64,000 nt of DNA from Albula goreensis (taxonomy: Eukaryota; Chordata; Actinopteri; Albuliformes; Albulidae). The stretch is taken from NCBI GenBank assembly GCA_022829145.1, contig CM040747.1, forward strand, positions 2,005,448-2,069,447, given 5' to 3'. Positions 21,572 to 35,340 of this stretch are shown here, piece after piece. The notes beneath the pieces were generated by a model. The model saw nothing but the letters and a program-made list of their open reading frames with translations, did not search any database and had not been told where the DNA came from. Both the position numbers and the translations under genes were made by a program. The first letter of the stretch is position 1; the number at the start of each line of letters is the position of its first letter.

Positions 21572-24500
21572 AGACTGAGACCCTGCAGTAAGATGGCACG
21601 CAGACCACGCAGACTGAGACCCTGCAGTAAGATGGCACCACGCAGACTGAGACCCTGCAGTAAGATGGCACCACGCAGACTGAGACCCTGCAGTAAGATG
21701 GCACCACGCAGACTGAGACCCTGCAGTAAGATGGCACCACGCAGACTGAGACCCTGCAGTAAGATGGCACCACGCAGACTGAGACCCTGCAGTAAGATGG
21801 CACCACGCAGACTGAGACCCTGCAGTAAGATGGCACCACGCAGACTGACGCCCTGCAGTAAGATGGCACCATACGCCCTGCAGTAAGATGGCACCATGCA
21901 GACTGAGACCCTGCAGTAAGATGGCACCACGCAGACTGAGACCCTGCAGTAAGATGGCACCACGCAGACTGACGACCCTGCAGTAAGATGGCACCATATA
22001 GACTGAGACCCTGCAGTAAGATGGCACCATGCAGACTGAGACCCTGCAGTAAGATGGCACCACGCAGACTGAGACCCTGCAGTAAGATGGCACCATGCAG
22101 ACTGAGACCCTGCAGTAAGATGGCACCATGCAGACTGAGACCCTGCAGTAAGATGGCACCACACAGACTGAGACCCTGCAGTAAGATGGCACCATGCAGA
22201 CTGAGACCCTGCAGTAAGATGGCACCACGCAGACTGAGACCCTGCAGTAAGATGGCACCATGCAGACTGAGACCCTGCAGTAAGATGGCACCACGCAGAC
22301 TGAGACCCTGCAGTAAGATGGCACCACGCAGACTGAGACCCTGCAGTAAGATGGCACCACGCAGACTGAGACCCTGCAGTAAGATGGCACCACGCAGACT
22401 GAGACCCTGCAGTAAGATGGCACCACGCAGACTGAGACCCTGCAGTAAGATGGCACCACGCAGACTGAGACCCTGCAGTAAGATGGCACCACGCAGACTG
22501 ACGCCCTGCAGTAAGATGGCACCATATAGACTGAGACCCTGCAGTAAGATGGCACCACGCAGACTGAGACCCTGCAGTAAGATGGCACCACGCAGACTGA
22601 GACCCTGCAGTAAGATGGCACCACGCAGACTGAGACCCTGCAGTAAGATGGCACCATGCAGACTGAGACCCTGCAGTAAGATGGCACCACGCAGACTGAG
22701 ACCCTGCAGTAAGATGGCACCACGCAGACTGAGACCCTGCAGTAAGATGGCACCACGCAGACTGAGACCCTGCAGTAAGATGGCACCACGCAGACTGAGA
22801 CCCTGCAGTAAGATGGCACCACGCAGACTGAGACCCTGCAGTAAGATGGCACCATGCAGACTGAGACCCCTGCAGTAAGATGGCACCACGCAGACTGAGA
22901 CCCTGCAGTAAGATGGCACCATGCAGACTGAGACCCTGCAGTAAGATGGCACCATGCAGACTGAGACCCCTAAGATGGCACCAGTAAGATGGCACCACGC
23001 AGACTGACGCCCTGCAGTAAGATGGCACCACGCAGACTGAGACCCTGCAGTAAGATGGCACCATGCAGACTGAGACCCTGCAGTAAGATGGCACCACGCA
23101 GACTGAGACCCTGCAGTAAGATGGCACCACGCAGACTGAGACCCTGCAGTAAGATGGCACCACGCAGACTGAGACCCTGCAGTAAGATGGCACCATGCAG
23201 ACTGAGACCCTGCAGTAAGATGGCACCATGCAGACTGAGACCCTGCAGTAAGATGGCACCACACAGACTGAGACCCTGCAGTAAGATGGCACCACACAGA
23301 CTGAGACCCTGCAGTAAGATGGCACCATGCAGACTGAGACCCTGCAGTAAGATGGCACCACACAGACTGAGACCCTGCAGTAAGATGGCACCACGCAGAC
23401 TGAGACCCTGCAGTAAGATGGCACCACGCAGACTGAGACCCTGCAGTAAGATGGCACCACGCAGACTGACGCCCTGCAGTAAGATGGCACCACGCAGACT
23501 GAGACCCTGCAGTAAGATGGCACCATGCAGACTGAGACCCTGCAGTGCAAGATGGCACCACGCAGACTGACGCCCTGCAGTAAGATGGCACCATATAGAC
23601 TGAGACCCTGCAGTAAGATGGCACCATGCAGACTGAGACCCTGCAGTAAGATGGCACCACGCAGACTGACGCCCTGCAGTAAGATGGCACCACGCAGACT
23701 GAGACCCTGCAGTAAGATGGCACCATGCAGACTGAGACCCTGCAGTAAGATGGCACCACGCAGACTGAGACCCTGCAGTAAGATGGCACCACGCAGACTG
23801 AGACCCTGCAGTAAGATGGCACCACGCAGACTGACGCCCTGCAGTAAGATGGCACCATGCAGACTGAGACCCTGCAGTAAGATGGCACCATGCAGACTGA
23901 GACCCTGCAGTAAGATGGCACCACGCAGACTGAGACCCTGCAGTAAGATGGCACCACGCAGACTGAGACCCTGCAGTAAGATGGCACCATGCAGACTGAG
24001 ACCCTGCAGTAAGATGGCACCACGCAGACTGAGACCCTGCAGTAAGATGGCACCACGCAGACTGAGACCCTGCAGTAAGATGGCACCATGCAGACTGAGA
24101 CCCTGCAGTAAGATGGCACCACGCAGACTGAGACCCTGCAGTAAGATGGCACCACGCAGACTGAGACCCTGCAGTAAGATGGCACCACGCAGACTGAGAC
24201 CCTGCAGTAAGATGGCACCATGCAGACTGAGACCCTGCAGTAAGATGGCACCACGCAGACTGAGACCCTGCAGTAAGATGGCACCCCTGCAGTAAGATGG
24301 CACCATGCAGACTGAGACCCTGCAGTAAGATGGCACCACGCAGACTGAGACCCTGCAGTAAGATGGCACCACGCAGACTGAGACCCTGCAGTAAGATGGC
24401 ACCACAGACAGACTGAGACCCTGCAGTAAGATGGCACCATGCAGACTGAGACCTGAGACCCTGCAGTAAGATGGCACCACGCAGACTGAGACCCTGCAGT

Positions 24501-25833
24501 AAGATGGCACCACGCAGACAGAGACCCTGCAGTAAGATGGCACCACACAGACTGAGACCCTGCAGTAAGATGGCACCACGCAGACTGACGCCCTGCAGTA
24601 AGATGGCACCACGCAGACTGAGACCCTGCAGTAAGATGGCACCACGCAGACTGATGCCCTGCAGTAAGATGGCACCACGCAGACTGAGACCCTGCAGTAA
24701 GATGGCACCACGCAGACTGAGACCCTGCAGTAAGATGGCACCACACAGACTGAGACCCTGCAGTAAGATGGCACCACGCAGACTGAGACCCTGCAGTAAG
24801 ATGGCACCATGCAGACTGAGACCCTGCAGTAAGATGGCACCACGCAGACTGAGACCCTGCAGTAAGATGGCACCATGCAGACTGAGACCCTGCAGTAAGA
24901 TGGCACCATGCAGACTGAGACCCTGCAGTAAGATGGCACCATGCAGACTGAGACCCTGCAGTAAGATGGCACCATGCAGACTGATGCCCTGCAGTAAGAT
25001 GGCACCACGCAGACTGAGACCCTGCAGTAAGATGGCACCACGCAGACTGAGACCCTGCAGTAAGATGGCACCACGCAGACTGAGACCCTGCAGTAAGATG
25101 GCACCACGCAGACTGAGACCCTGCAGTAAGATGGCACCACGCAGACTGAGACCCTGCAGTAAGATGGCACCACGCAGACTGAGACCCTGCAGTAAGATGG
25201 CACCACGCAGACTGAGACCCTGCAGTAAGATGGCACCACGCAGACTGAGACCCTGCAGTAAGATGGCACCATGCAGACTGAGACCCTGCAGTAAGATGGC
25301 ACCACGCAGACTGAGACCCTGCAGTAAGATGGCACCACGCAGACTGAGACCCTGCAGTAAGATGGCACCATGCAGACTGAGACCCTGCAGTAAGATGGCA
25401 CCACGCAGACTGAGACCCTGCAGTAAAGATGGCACCACGCAGACTGAGACCCTGCAGTAAGATGGCACCACGCAGACTGAGACCCTGCAGTAAGATGGCA
25501 CCACGCAGACTGAGACCCTGCAGTAAGATGGCACCACGCAGACTGAGACCCTGCAGTAAGATGGCACCACGCAGACTGAGACCCTGCAGTAAGATGGCAC
25601 CATGCAGACTGAGACCCTGCAGTAAGATGGCACCATGCAGACTGAGACCCTGCAGTAAGATGGCACCACGCAGACTGAGACCCTGCAGTAAGATGGCACC
25701 ACGCAGACTGAGACCCTGCAGTAAGATGGCACCACGCAGACTGAGACCCTGCAGTAAGATGGCACCATATAGACTGAGACCCTGCAGTAAGATGGCACCA
25801 CACAGACAGAGACCCTGCAGTAAGATGGCACAC
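21572..25833. repeat. 33-bp minisatellite, about 129 copies (4.26 kb)
   Basis: The unit is 33 bp: ACTGAGACCCTGCAGTAAGA then TGGCACCACGCAG. It is very uniform. Recurrent variants are CATGCAG and CACACAG for CACGCAG, CATATAG, and GACGCCC for GAGACCC. A few irregular joints occur (near 21,870, 22,965, 24,285, 24,410 and 24,455). Each unit has a PstI-type CTGCAG, a GTAAGA donor-like word and AAGATGGC, the core of the YY1 motif. One plus frame (MAPRRLRPCSK) and all three minus frames lack stops, giving ORFs of up to 1,485 codons. The irregular joints make these ORFs switch between the three repeat readings, which a selected protein would not tolerate. I do not call a gene. Confidence 0.97.
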
Positions 25834-28800
25834 ACTGGGATGCCATGCATTATGGATTCCTCAGGAACTGTGCCCTTTGAAATGGAAATAATTCATTTCT
25901 TTCCGGCATACGGAACATGTTGGATTTTTATCAGTCCTGAACCAAAGTCCTATTTTGGGTCAAATTATGCTACCGATGAGTTTCCCCAGTCAGCCCAGGC
26001 TGTACACTGCACCTGCCCCCCAAGTGCCCCCAGGTGCCCCCCCCAGGTGTCTGAGGTTTTACAGGACAGAGGTGACAGGCCATCAGTCATGCTGACAAGA
26101 AGCTAAAATTGAGGTCGCACACTCTTCTTAACGATACGAATATATGTTTAAAATGAATTATTATCATTAATAAAGAAAGTTTTCACACATCAGTGCAACT
26201 TTTTATTTAAATAAAAATATTTCTAAATAAATAAATATATTACACACACACACACACACACACTCACACGCACATATTCCTGTACATTTATATATATACA
26301 CTGCCTTACAGATCCCTTTTACAGATGGCCTACCCATAGCCTACACTGGCACATTATAAAGGTGCATACAGTATGTCCATGCATCAATGACAAAGCAGCG
26401 ACATTCATCGGTGAGCAGGTCTGTCCCTGACTACACCGTTAAGCTGGTCCCCAGACACCCTGCGCTCGCAGAGCGAAAGCTACAGTTTGTCCCAGAAATC
26501 ATTCAAGGACAAAGGGCCGTAAACCTCGACACCACATGGAAGTCGGATCACTTTTGCTCTTACCTCATGATCTGACATTTTCTACAGAGCCTGATCCAGT
26601 CCCACTCTCGTCCCCCATCATGTTAACAGACAGACAGAAAGACAGACAAAAAAGACAGACTGAAGTAATTGTGTAGCCTCCAGTGACAATGACAAAAGGA
26701 AAAAAAATAATCACTGTAAAAAAGCATTAATGAGCAATGAACTTACCTGGCTGCCCTTGGTTGCTTGGACAGTACACTATGATACCAACATATGAGTAAA
26801 ATAATCACATAACACCTGTTTGAACCAGTCACATTACATATAACACATTGATCACTATCTTATGCCCAATGACTTGTCTTCTAAATGGCTTTCATAATGC
26901 ATAGCAAAGCGTTGTCTTATTACTGGTCATGGTACACATGTTTCTTCCTTCTACTAACGCTGGCTTTCTGAAGAGTCTTACGTTGGCATCTGAGTGGCTT
27001 GCGGAAGGCTGATGTCCATAGAGTCCTGGCAATGCAGAGCAAATGCAAATAAGCAGCTGTGCTGGTGCATCGCTTTCATCACTCAGTTCAGAGGACAATG
27101 GCATAAAGGTAATTTTGAAAAAAACAAAACAAAAAAAAAAACACAAAAAAAGACCGGCGGAGGAAGCAGAATAATTGTACCGGAGATCATCCGCAGAGTT
27201 CCCCAGGGGGATTTATCAGGTGGCATGTTGAATTGCTCTGTGATTAAAGTTGTCACATTTGTTTTGAGTGGGGTGGTGTTCACAACCTTGCGAATACCCA
27301 CTGTAAAACATGGGCTACACATTTTATATGTGCGATGTAGACCATGGGCAAAAGTTAACAACTATGGTTTATGCCTCCCTTGTTACGTGATTTAGATTCC
27401 ATGGGAAAACCACAACGTTATCTGCTATGTGAGGATTCATTTGTTGAGCTAGCCATGTTATATCGAAAACAGTGTGCTTCGCAACGGGATATCAAAGAAA
27501 AAAAATCTCAGGCATGTTAAGCCTTAAAGATATTATTTCTGACTATGCCGTCTTAAGCTACATGTGGGAAACACTCATGACCAACTCCAGCCTCCTCGGT
27601 GATATTAGATTTTAATGAGAATAAGATTTCACGAATTTACTATTTTAAATGTCACCTCGTAAATATCATGGTGAGAAGCGCACATACTTAGCTCTGCCTG
27701 CTCGACACCTCTCCCAGCGGGCACGCACCTCTCCCAGCGGGCACGCACCCAAGCTGCGCAGCCGCGCTCATGCAGCCCTTTGCAGAGATGGGCACCTGGT
27801 ATTTAAAGGGTTTCCGCCTTCTCACCGCCCAGACCTCCTGCCCAAAGGTCGGTCGGATAGAGGGGGCAGCTCTCTCTGCTGCAGTCTGATATGCCTTGTT
27901 AGCGCAAGTGCATAAACTAAATGGCAATGTAAGCGAAGTGTGACTTTTTTCCGACAGTTCTGAAAGCTCTGGAGGAAAAAAAGGTTAGACGGACAAACGC
28001 AGTGAAGCCTTGTCACCACCGTAACGCATGATAAATTACCCATAGCGAGAATCCATCAGCTGCCGTTACTGCGGGGCGAAGACACACGGAAATCGTCCTT
28101 TCAAAGATTCAATATCAGAGCACGCTCATTTTTCTATTAAAATTTGATATAATTTTGGTCTTCACACCTCTGCAACACCAATAAACAGAGCAGTTCAATT
28201 ATATCATAAATATGATAATCTGTAATAATGCATTCCATTATATTTTTAAAAACGTTTATTGCAGGCAAAATGAACGAATGAACAAAGGACAATCACAAGT
28301 AATGATAATATATTGTGATGGCAGCCACAGTATTTATTTAGACCAAATTTGGAACGAAATGAATTTCTATTTGCATAGATACAGCTTTGCCTTACCCCTG
28401 AGTGATGTTAACACATTTGAGATTGCTTGCAGGGTAGTTGTGTTCAGAGAAGAAAGGTTAATAGTCAATTTTTACAAACCATGAAATTTGTTAATTCATA
28501 CCAGTTATTGCTAAATGCTGTTCAAGCTGACATTTACATAATCCAGACAACAATGGACTCATACCACAGGTCATCACCTGCAGCAGGTGTGTGATGATGT
28601 TGGTAATCAATTAAATGTTTTAATTAAGTCCAACCATAATCAAACCTCCTGATTTTACCTCCTGGAATAGTCATGAAATGGAGAGCAGTGACATGTGACA
28701 CGTGACGAGGTTTGTTGGGAAAGTAACACCCGTTCATTTGCACGGTACCTTTGGGGACAGACGGCCACATCAATAACACTCATCACCTGGGAAATAACTT

Positions 28801-28875
28801 TAGTCAGAAAATGAGCTATTATGATCCAATTTATCACATGCTGTGCATCTGTTCCTGCTTCCTATCTCCGCAAGC
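25834..28875. other. Intergenic, no gene seen
   Basis: Unique DNA. An AC microsatellite lies at 26,244-26,272 and C-runs at 26,017-26,046. Several AATAAA words occur at 26,169-26,240, but no gene end could be tied to them. 27,640-28,110 has raised CpG and a 20-bp direct duplication (27,708-27,747). The rest is AT-rich. No exon was recognised on either strand. Confidence 0.45.
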
Positions 28876-29078
28876 TGACATTTAAGAATTTAGCAGGCAC
28901 TCTTACCCAGTGCAGCTGACACGGTCTGTATTTTACAGACTGCCCATGTATGCAGCTGGACATTCACTCAAGAAGGTCGGGTGAAGAAGAATAACAACAG
29001 TGCTTTAGCTGGGAGTCAAAATTGCAACCTCTGAGCTACAAGACCAACTCCCTATACTACACCACTGCCCCTAACCGA
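28876..29078 (-). mobile_element. tRNA-derived SINE, degenerate
   Basis: On the minus strand the head reads GGCAGTGGTGTAGTATAGGG then TCAGAGGTTGCAATTTTGAC, a decayed tRNA A and B box. The far end has the reverse complement of a SINE tail (ATTTAGCAGGCACTCTTACC on the plus strand). Length about 200 bp, much diverged. It is not a tRNA gene. Confidence 0.7.
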
Positions 29079-31142
29079 CTGACTGATTTCAGAATGACTG
29101 ACAGACAGATGGGCTTTAAATGTGTGCTCTTTAAATTCACATTTTTAGAGTGGTCTGTTTCTGAAACATTCTCATCCACAGGGAGATTCTGCCGTTGAAT
29201 AAGAAGTGTGAATGTGAAGATGTTTATGTGATCTGCTGTGCGATAAGTGCGGAAAGAGCCTGCTGCAAGTGGCGGAGCTGCTCAGGCCGTTGTTTCTGTC
29301 ACTTAGCGAAGGCCGTAGCATCTGTCACACAGGGAGCCGCTGGGGGAGGGCCGGATCCACACAGAGAATGACACAACTAAATTAAAAACTCAAACTAAAT
29401 AAGCCATAAATGCTCTGAGAGCCATAAGAGCCGTGACTGCAGCTTTCTATTTTTACCGTCTGTTCCTTTTTGCATCATTCCTGAAAATTAAAATACTTCT
29501 TTTCAGCAAATATAATTTAAAACATCTAGAGGGACCAAGCTGAAATAGTGCCTCTTGTAATTTCCACAAAGCACCCTATCTTGCAAAACAAAACCGCAAC
29601 AAAAAATTTGCTTTCATGTGATATAATTTGAGATGGTTTTTTCTTCTCTAAGCCGCAGTTTATAGCCCTGTTCAGTGCTAAATTAAGTCCAAAGAAAAAG
29701 GTTGAGACAAAGGATCAGAGCAGTTGAGGATATTTTGAGATTGTGAGTACATCTTGAAATATTGCGCCAAACATGAAAAACAAATAATAAAAATGGAACA
29801 GACAAATGGTGGATCCTGGCTTTTGGTAGAGATCCGGTATAAATGTTCCTTTTCAGTCGACACTCAGAGGCGAATTTTGTTTCATCGCATTGCAAGTAAC
29901 CATTGATGTGCCCAGGGATTTTACACTGAAAGCTGTGAGCACTGGAACATACCAGGTAATTACAGGTCATCGCAGAGTATAACAACCTGGGAGGCAGAGA
30001 ATATATTTGTAGCGTAAGAGGGGGTATGTTTCCAACAGCCCTATTCTGTGACCCATCCAGTGAACCTGTAAGAACATCCATAATCCATAGACAGGAGTCC
30101 TAAAAGTGAAACGTCTCAGAGGGGCTGCTGGGAGATGAAGTCCAGACCTGATTTAATAACTCCCATGACCAAATTTCCACAAGCAGCTCAGGACTTCAAC
30201 TTCCATCACCCCCTTCTGTGTGTGTTGTTTTTGTATGAGCTCCACCTGTTGAATGTGGCCTGGCACTCCACTCACAGTCGATGCAGTCATCTAATGTTCA
30301 CCAAATGAGCAAGGTGAGACATTAATTTGCCTTTTTTCAGACACCAGTGTGGAGGACAACCACTAGGCATCATAGCTCAGGATCCAGGAGAAAAACGTTC
30401 AGCCATGAATTGAGGAAACCCTTCAGCATAAAAGACAAATAAACAAACCGTGAATGGATCGGTCAGGAAACTGCTGTCGAATTTTGAGGTTGGAGGCAGA
30501 CATTAGGAAAACATATCATGGTGGAAGTACAGATTAAAAATGACAAGGGTTCAGTACCATATGGACCAGAGGAGCAGTGAATTGCAGCGATGCAGAAACC
30601 ACTGGTTAAATGGAGCTGTCATACAGGCTTAATGCTTACAGAGAGAGAGAGAGGGGAGAAGGAGAGAGAGAAATATGAGTATCTGCTCCCAGTCACTGTC
30701 AATTCACTGCTCTCGGTTTTGCTTTCTCCACTCATAATAAATGGACAGGAAGAGTGCTTCTGGAGTGGCAGGGTCAGGATATCACAGGAATACAAAATCA
30801 AAACTCTTATTTTCCAAAGTGCAGCACAGACCTTAAAAAAAATTGAATGTGGTATGAAAATGGTTTTTGGAATTTCTAAAAAAAAAAAAAAAAAGTTTGG
30901 TTGTAGGTCAGAAAACAAACAAACAAACAAACAAACAAACATACAAAAAACATAATTTCTTTTTGGTCAAAAACCCAAGTGCTGCAAACAACTCCGAGAC
31001 TGCAGTGTGTGAGAGAGAGTGCATGATTCAAAGGAAAAGTTCAAGTATCCTATTCTGTCTGGTGTAGAAGCCAAGCCTCACAGTGTGGTGTGCAATGACT
31101 TAGAAAACTGAAAAATCCGGCAAATTGTACTTGAAGACATGT

Positions 31143-31144
<2 letters not shown>
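29079..31144. other. Intergenic with simple repeats, no gene seen
   Basis: AT-rich unique DNA. Simple repeats are a GA-rich run near 30,640-30,672, an A16 run near 30,879-30,894 and (AAAC)n at 30,914-30,941. No coding exon was recognised. Confidence 0.5.

Positions 31145-31207
<63 letters not shown>
31145..31207. repeat. (AC)n microsatellite, about 31 units
   Basis: Uninterrupted AC dinucleotide tract of about 62 bp. It is likely to be length-variable. Confidence 0.97.
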
Positions 31208-31208
<1 letters not shown>

Positions 31209-32868
31209 CAAAGCGGACTTGAAAGGGACCCTGAAGGAGGTGAAAAATGCACCAAGCTGTTTGTGATCAGATTCATTCTGCTCCTCTGCTCCATGTCAGC
31301 AGAGTGATTATCTGGCTGTTTTGACCTGGCTGCTGAAATTACTTGAATTACATAAAGAAAAACACCTATTCAGCCATTTGCACACAAAACGCGCTGACGC
31401 GCTAACAGCCATTCACCGGCCTACTCACTGCGCAGACCACGCCTCCCACCCCTCTGTAAAGGTGACAAGTGGGCCGTGTCCTCCAACTTTGCGTCATCGC
31501 AATCTATGGACAAGCGCCTGATTAAATCATATGCACTCAGAATCGGAAAATATGTTTCTTCTAATGTTTCTCTGACATAGGTTCCCTGAGATTTGATTGG
31601 TTCCCTCAGACTTATCAAGATGGATTTGATTGGCTGGTGTTGTTGTCATTTCTCAAAGCCACCATACACGCTCACTTGAACTTGCATATTCCAGCAGAAC
31701 CAATATTTGTGGTAGATAGTAACTTTGTGTTTTGGTAATATAGAGATTTCAGAGCATTTTTTTAAAATTTTGAATACATATTTGCAGTGAGAACCTATAG
31801 GAGCAGAACGAGGAGGACCCACCACCCACAAAATGTTAAAAGCAACTCCATTATCACAGACAGAGCCATTTGGTAACATTTTTGAAATAATAGCTTTGTG
31901 GAGAATTCATTATTTGATTTCAAAAAATAATTTTATCAGTATAAGATTCATTTTAAGGGATTATAAAACAAATTAGTGGAATTTTTTGTCTCCCATTATT
32001 TTAGAAGCGATACAATTATTTGATAAGTTGGTGTCTATTCAGCTTCGACAATTGCTTTACAAAAGAGATTGTTTTGCCTCAAATTTTAATGAAAGGCACT
32101 AAGAAAAAAAAAGATTCAGCCTGAAAGAGCAGATTTTCTTTTTTATAAACAGAAAAATGTTCTGTAGGGAAATAATTTCCTGTTCATCGTGTCTCCATGT
32201 GGAGCCCAATGGGCGTCTCAGTAAATAAAGGCGGCAAACGTTCAGCCTGAGATGCTTTCCTTAATCTTTTATTGTTGCATTATCAGTGAAATGTCTATCC
32301 ATACAGACATATCTGCGACAGGCCAACATTAGCGAAGAGACATGACCGTATATCTGTCTTACCCATCGCGGAGTTTCCTGGCATGACAAGAAAGTGAAGC
32401 AGTCCCATAATTAAAATGTATATTAATTTAGTTTGTACAGCAAAGAGCAAAAACTCAATTTAAGCAAATATTGATGATGAAACATATCTTCTGCTTTGAC
32501 AGCATGCTGCAGGAATGTATACATATTTTTAAACTTGCCATGTAGACCCCTGGACAAAAAAATGAAGGCGTCTATAGAAGGAGGTTATTGATGCCGTGAG
32601 GATTGATTGAACAGGGTAGCTTAACGTGCTGGCTCAGGGAAAAGCCGCGCACCTCATTGCTTCTCTTGATATATACTGGACATATTTCAGTGCTACACAC
32701 AAATCACAACACACCGAGCTACAGTATGGAGTTTATAAAGAGTAATATGTCACCTGAGGAGAAATGCTGCGTAAAGGAAACACTGCGAGAGTCTCCCTCT
32801 ACTGTGTGGTCAGTTTGGTATTACCTCATGGAGGTGTATTATCAGTTTTATAGATTTTGAGCTAAAAA
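31208..32868. other. Intergenic, no gene seen
   Basis: AT-rich unique DNA with no recognised gene. 31,380-31,520 has a few CpGs and no other signal. Confidence 0.5.
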
Positions 32869-34768
32869 TCCAAAGCCCATATGTATTAATGGTAATAAGG
32901 CTAATAGGTGAGTATACTGTCTGAGGAGGTGGGCATACTGTAACTCCAAAGCCCATATGTATTAATGGTAATAAGGCTAACAGGTGAGTATACTGTCTGA
33001 GGAGGTGGGCATACTGTAACTCCAAAGCCCATATGTATTAATGGTAATAAGGCTAATAGGTGAGTATACTGTCTGAGGAGGTGGGCATACTGTAACTCCA
33101 AAGCCCATATGTATTAATGGTAATAAGGCTAATAGGTGAGTATACTGTCTGAGGAGGTGGGCATACTGTAACTCCAAAGCCCATATGTATTAATGGTAAT
33201 AAGGCTAATAGGTGGGTATACTGTCTGAGGAGGTGGGCTAACTGTAACTCCAAAGCCCATATGTATTAATGGCAATAAGGCTAATAGGTGAGTATACTGT
33301 CTGAGGAGGTGGGCATACTGTAACTCCAAAGCCCATATGTATTAATGGCAATAAGGCTAATAGGTGAGTATACTGTCTGAGGAGGTGGGCATACTGTAAC
33401 CCAAAGCCCATATGTATTAATGGTAATAAGGCTAATAGGTGAGTATACTGTCTGAGGAGGTGGGCATACTGTAACTCCAAAGCCCATATGTATTAATGGT
33501 AATAAGGCTAATAGGTGAGTACGTCTGAGTATACTGTCTGAGGAGGTGGGCATACTGTAACTCCAAAGCCCATATGTATTAATGGTAATAAGGCTAATAG
33601 GTGAGTATACTGTCTGAGGAGGTGGGCATACTGTAACTCCAAAGCCCATATGTATTAATGGCAATAAGGCTAATAGGTGAGTATACTGTCTGAGGAGGTG
33701 GGCATACTGTAACTCCAAAGCCCATATGTATTAATGGTAATAAGGCTAATAGGTGAGTATACTGTCTGAGGAGGTGGGCATACTGTAACTCCAAAGCCCA
33801 TATGTATTAATGGTAATAAGGCTAATAGGTGGGTATACTGTCTGAGAAGGTGGGCATACTGTAACTCCAAAGCCCATATGTATTAATGGTAATAAGGCTA
33901 ATAGGTGGGTATACTGTCTGAGGAGGTGGGCATACTGTAACTCCAGAGCCCATATGTATTAATGGTAATAAGGCTAATAGGTGGGTATACTGTCTGAGGA
34001 GGTGGGTATACTGTAACTCCAAAGCCCATATGTATTAATGGTAATAAGGCTAATAGGTGAGTATACTGTCTGAGGAGGTGGGCATACTGTAACTCCAGAG
34101 CCCATATGTATTAATGGTAATAAGGCTAATAGGTGGGTATACTGTCTGAGGAGGTGGGTATACTGTAACTCCAGAGCCCATATGTATTAATGGTAATAAG
34201 GCTAATAGGTGAGTATACTGTCTGAGGAGGTGGGTATACTGTAACTCCAAAGCCCATATGTATTAATGGTAATAAGGCGAACAGGTGAATATACTGTCTG
34301 AGGAGGTGGGCATACTGTAACTCCAGTATGTATTAATGGTAATAAGGCTAATAGGTGAGTATACTGTCTGAGGAGGTGGGCATACTGTAACTCCAAAGCC
34401 CATATGTATTAATGGTAATAAGGCTAATAGGTGGGTATACTGCCTGTATTAATGGTAATAAGGTAGGTGGGTATACTGTCTGGGTAACTCCAAAGCCCAT
34501 ATGTATTAATGGTAATAAGGCTAATAGGTGGGTATACTGTCTGAGGAGGTGGGTATACTGTAACTCCAAAGCCCATATGTATTAATGGTAATAAGGCTAA
34601 TAGGTGAGTATACTGTCTGAGGAGGTGGGCATACTGTAACTCCAAAGCCCATATGTATTAATGGTAATAAGGCTAATAGGTGGGTATACTGTCTGAGGAG
34701 GTGGGCATACTGTAACTCCAAAGCCCATTTGTATGAATCATAATAAAGCTAATAGGTGCTTATACTCT
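32869..34768. repeat. 76-bp satellite, about 25 copies
   Basis: The unit is 76 bp and includes AAAGCCCATATGTATTAATG, GTAATAAGGCTAATAGGTGA and GTATACTGTCTGAGGAGGTG. Units are nearly identical, with G/A and C/T switches (GTGAGT/GTGGGT, GGCAT/GGTAT). Truncated units occur around 33,515-33,535, 34,325 and 34,440-34,490, and the last unit is diverged. Each unit has TAG|GTGAGT, a strong 5' splice-site match. The minus-strand ORFs starting every 76 bp are artefacts. A further piece lies at 51.8 kb. Confidence 0.97.
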
Positions 34769-35340
34769 ACATTCTGAGAGGTTTCAGTGGATATACTCCA
34801 TACATTTGCACATACCCTCACACAGTGCTGTCCTGGAAACCCTGTATTTCATCTGAAACAAATTCCTTGAACACACTTCATGTAAGGTCAAATGTATCTC
34901 ATATATGTAAGTAGCAAGAAAGCTAATAATGTCATCGGAGTCAGTCAGGTCTCTGCAGCCCTGTAGCTCACGGTCCTCGTCCCAAGCAAGGCCAGGCAGG
35001 TCCTCAGTGACTGTGTCCACCCTAATCACGCTAAAGCCAGACTCACCCAGGGCCCAATTCTGCAATGTAACATTAAACAGTACTCCATGCTGGAAGTGGT
35101 TTTGTCCCTTCTGCTGTTCCACTGTTTATGGGTAGGAACAGATTCTGCAGGCTGCCCCTCCGTCTGCATTGGCATACTGTAAACAAGAGGGGCTCTATTT
35201 GGCACTGATTGTGTTGCATTGTGGTGGAGGATTTATCTGCATGTACTATGTGACCTCTGTACTGTTGGATATATGTCTTTCCTTATCTTATAGCAGGACC
35301 ATAAAAGGCAGGTTAGATGGAATACATATGTTGACTGACT
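34769..35340. other. Intergenic, no gene seen
   Basis: Unique DNA next to the 76-bp satellite. No recognisable gene or element. Confidence 0.5.

Noticed and set aside
21393-25850. Minus-strand ORFs of 1,485, 1,447, 958 and 439 codons and plus-strand ORFs of 193-329 codons
   Set aside because: They lie in a 33-bp minisatellite with stop-free frames. Overlapping frames are all open and irregular unit joints switch reading without cost, so none shows coding selection.
32869-34768. CRISPR array or other spaced-repeat system
   Set aside because: Units follow each other without unique spacers and the DNA is vertebrate, so it is a satellite.
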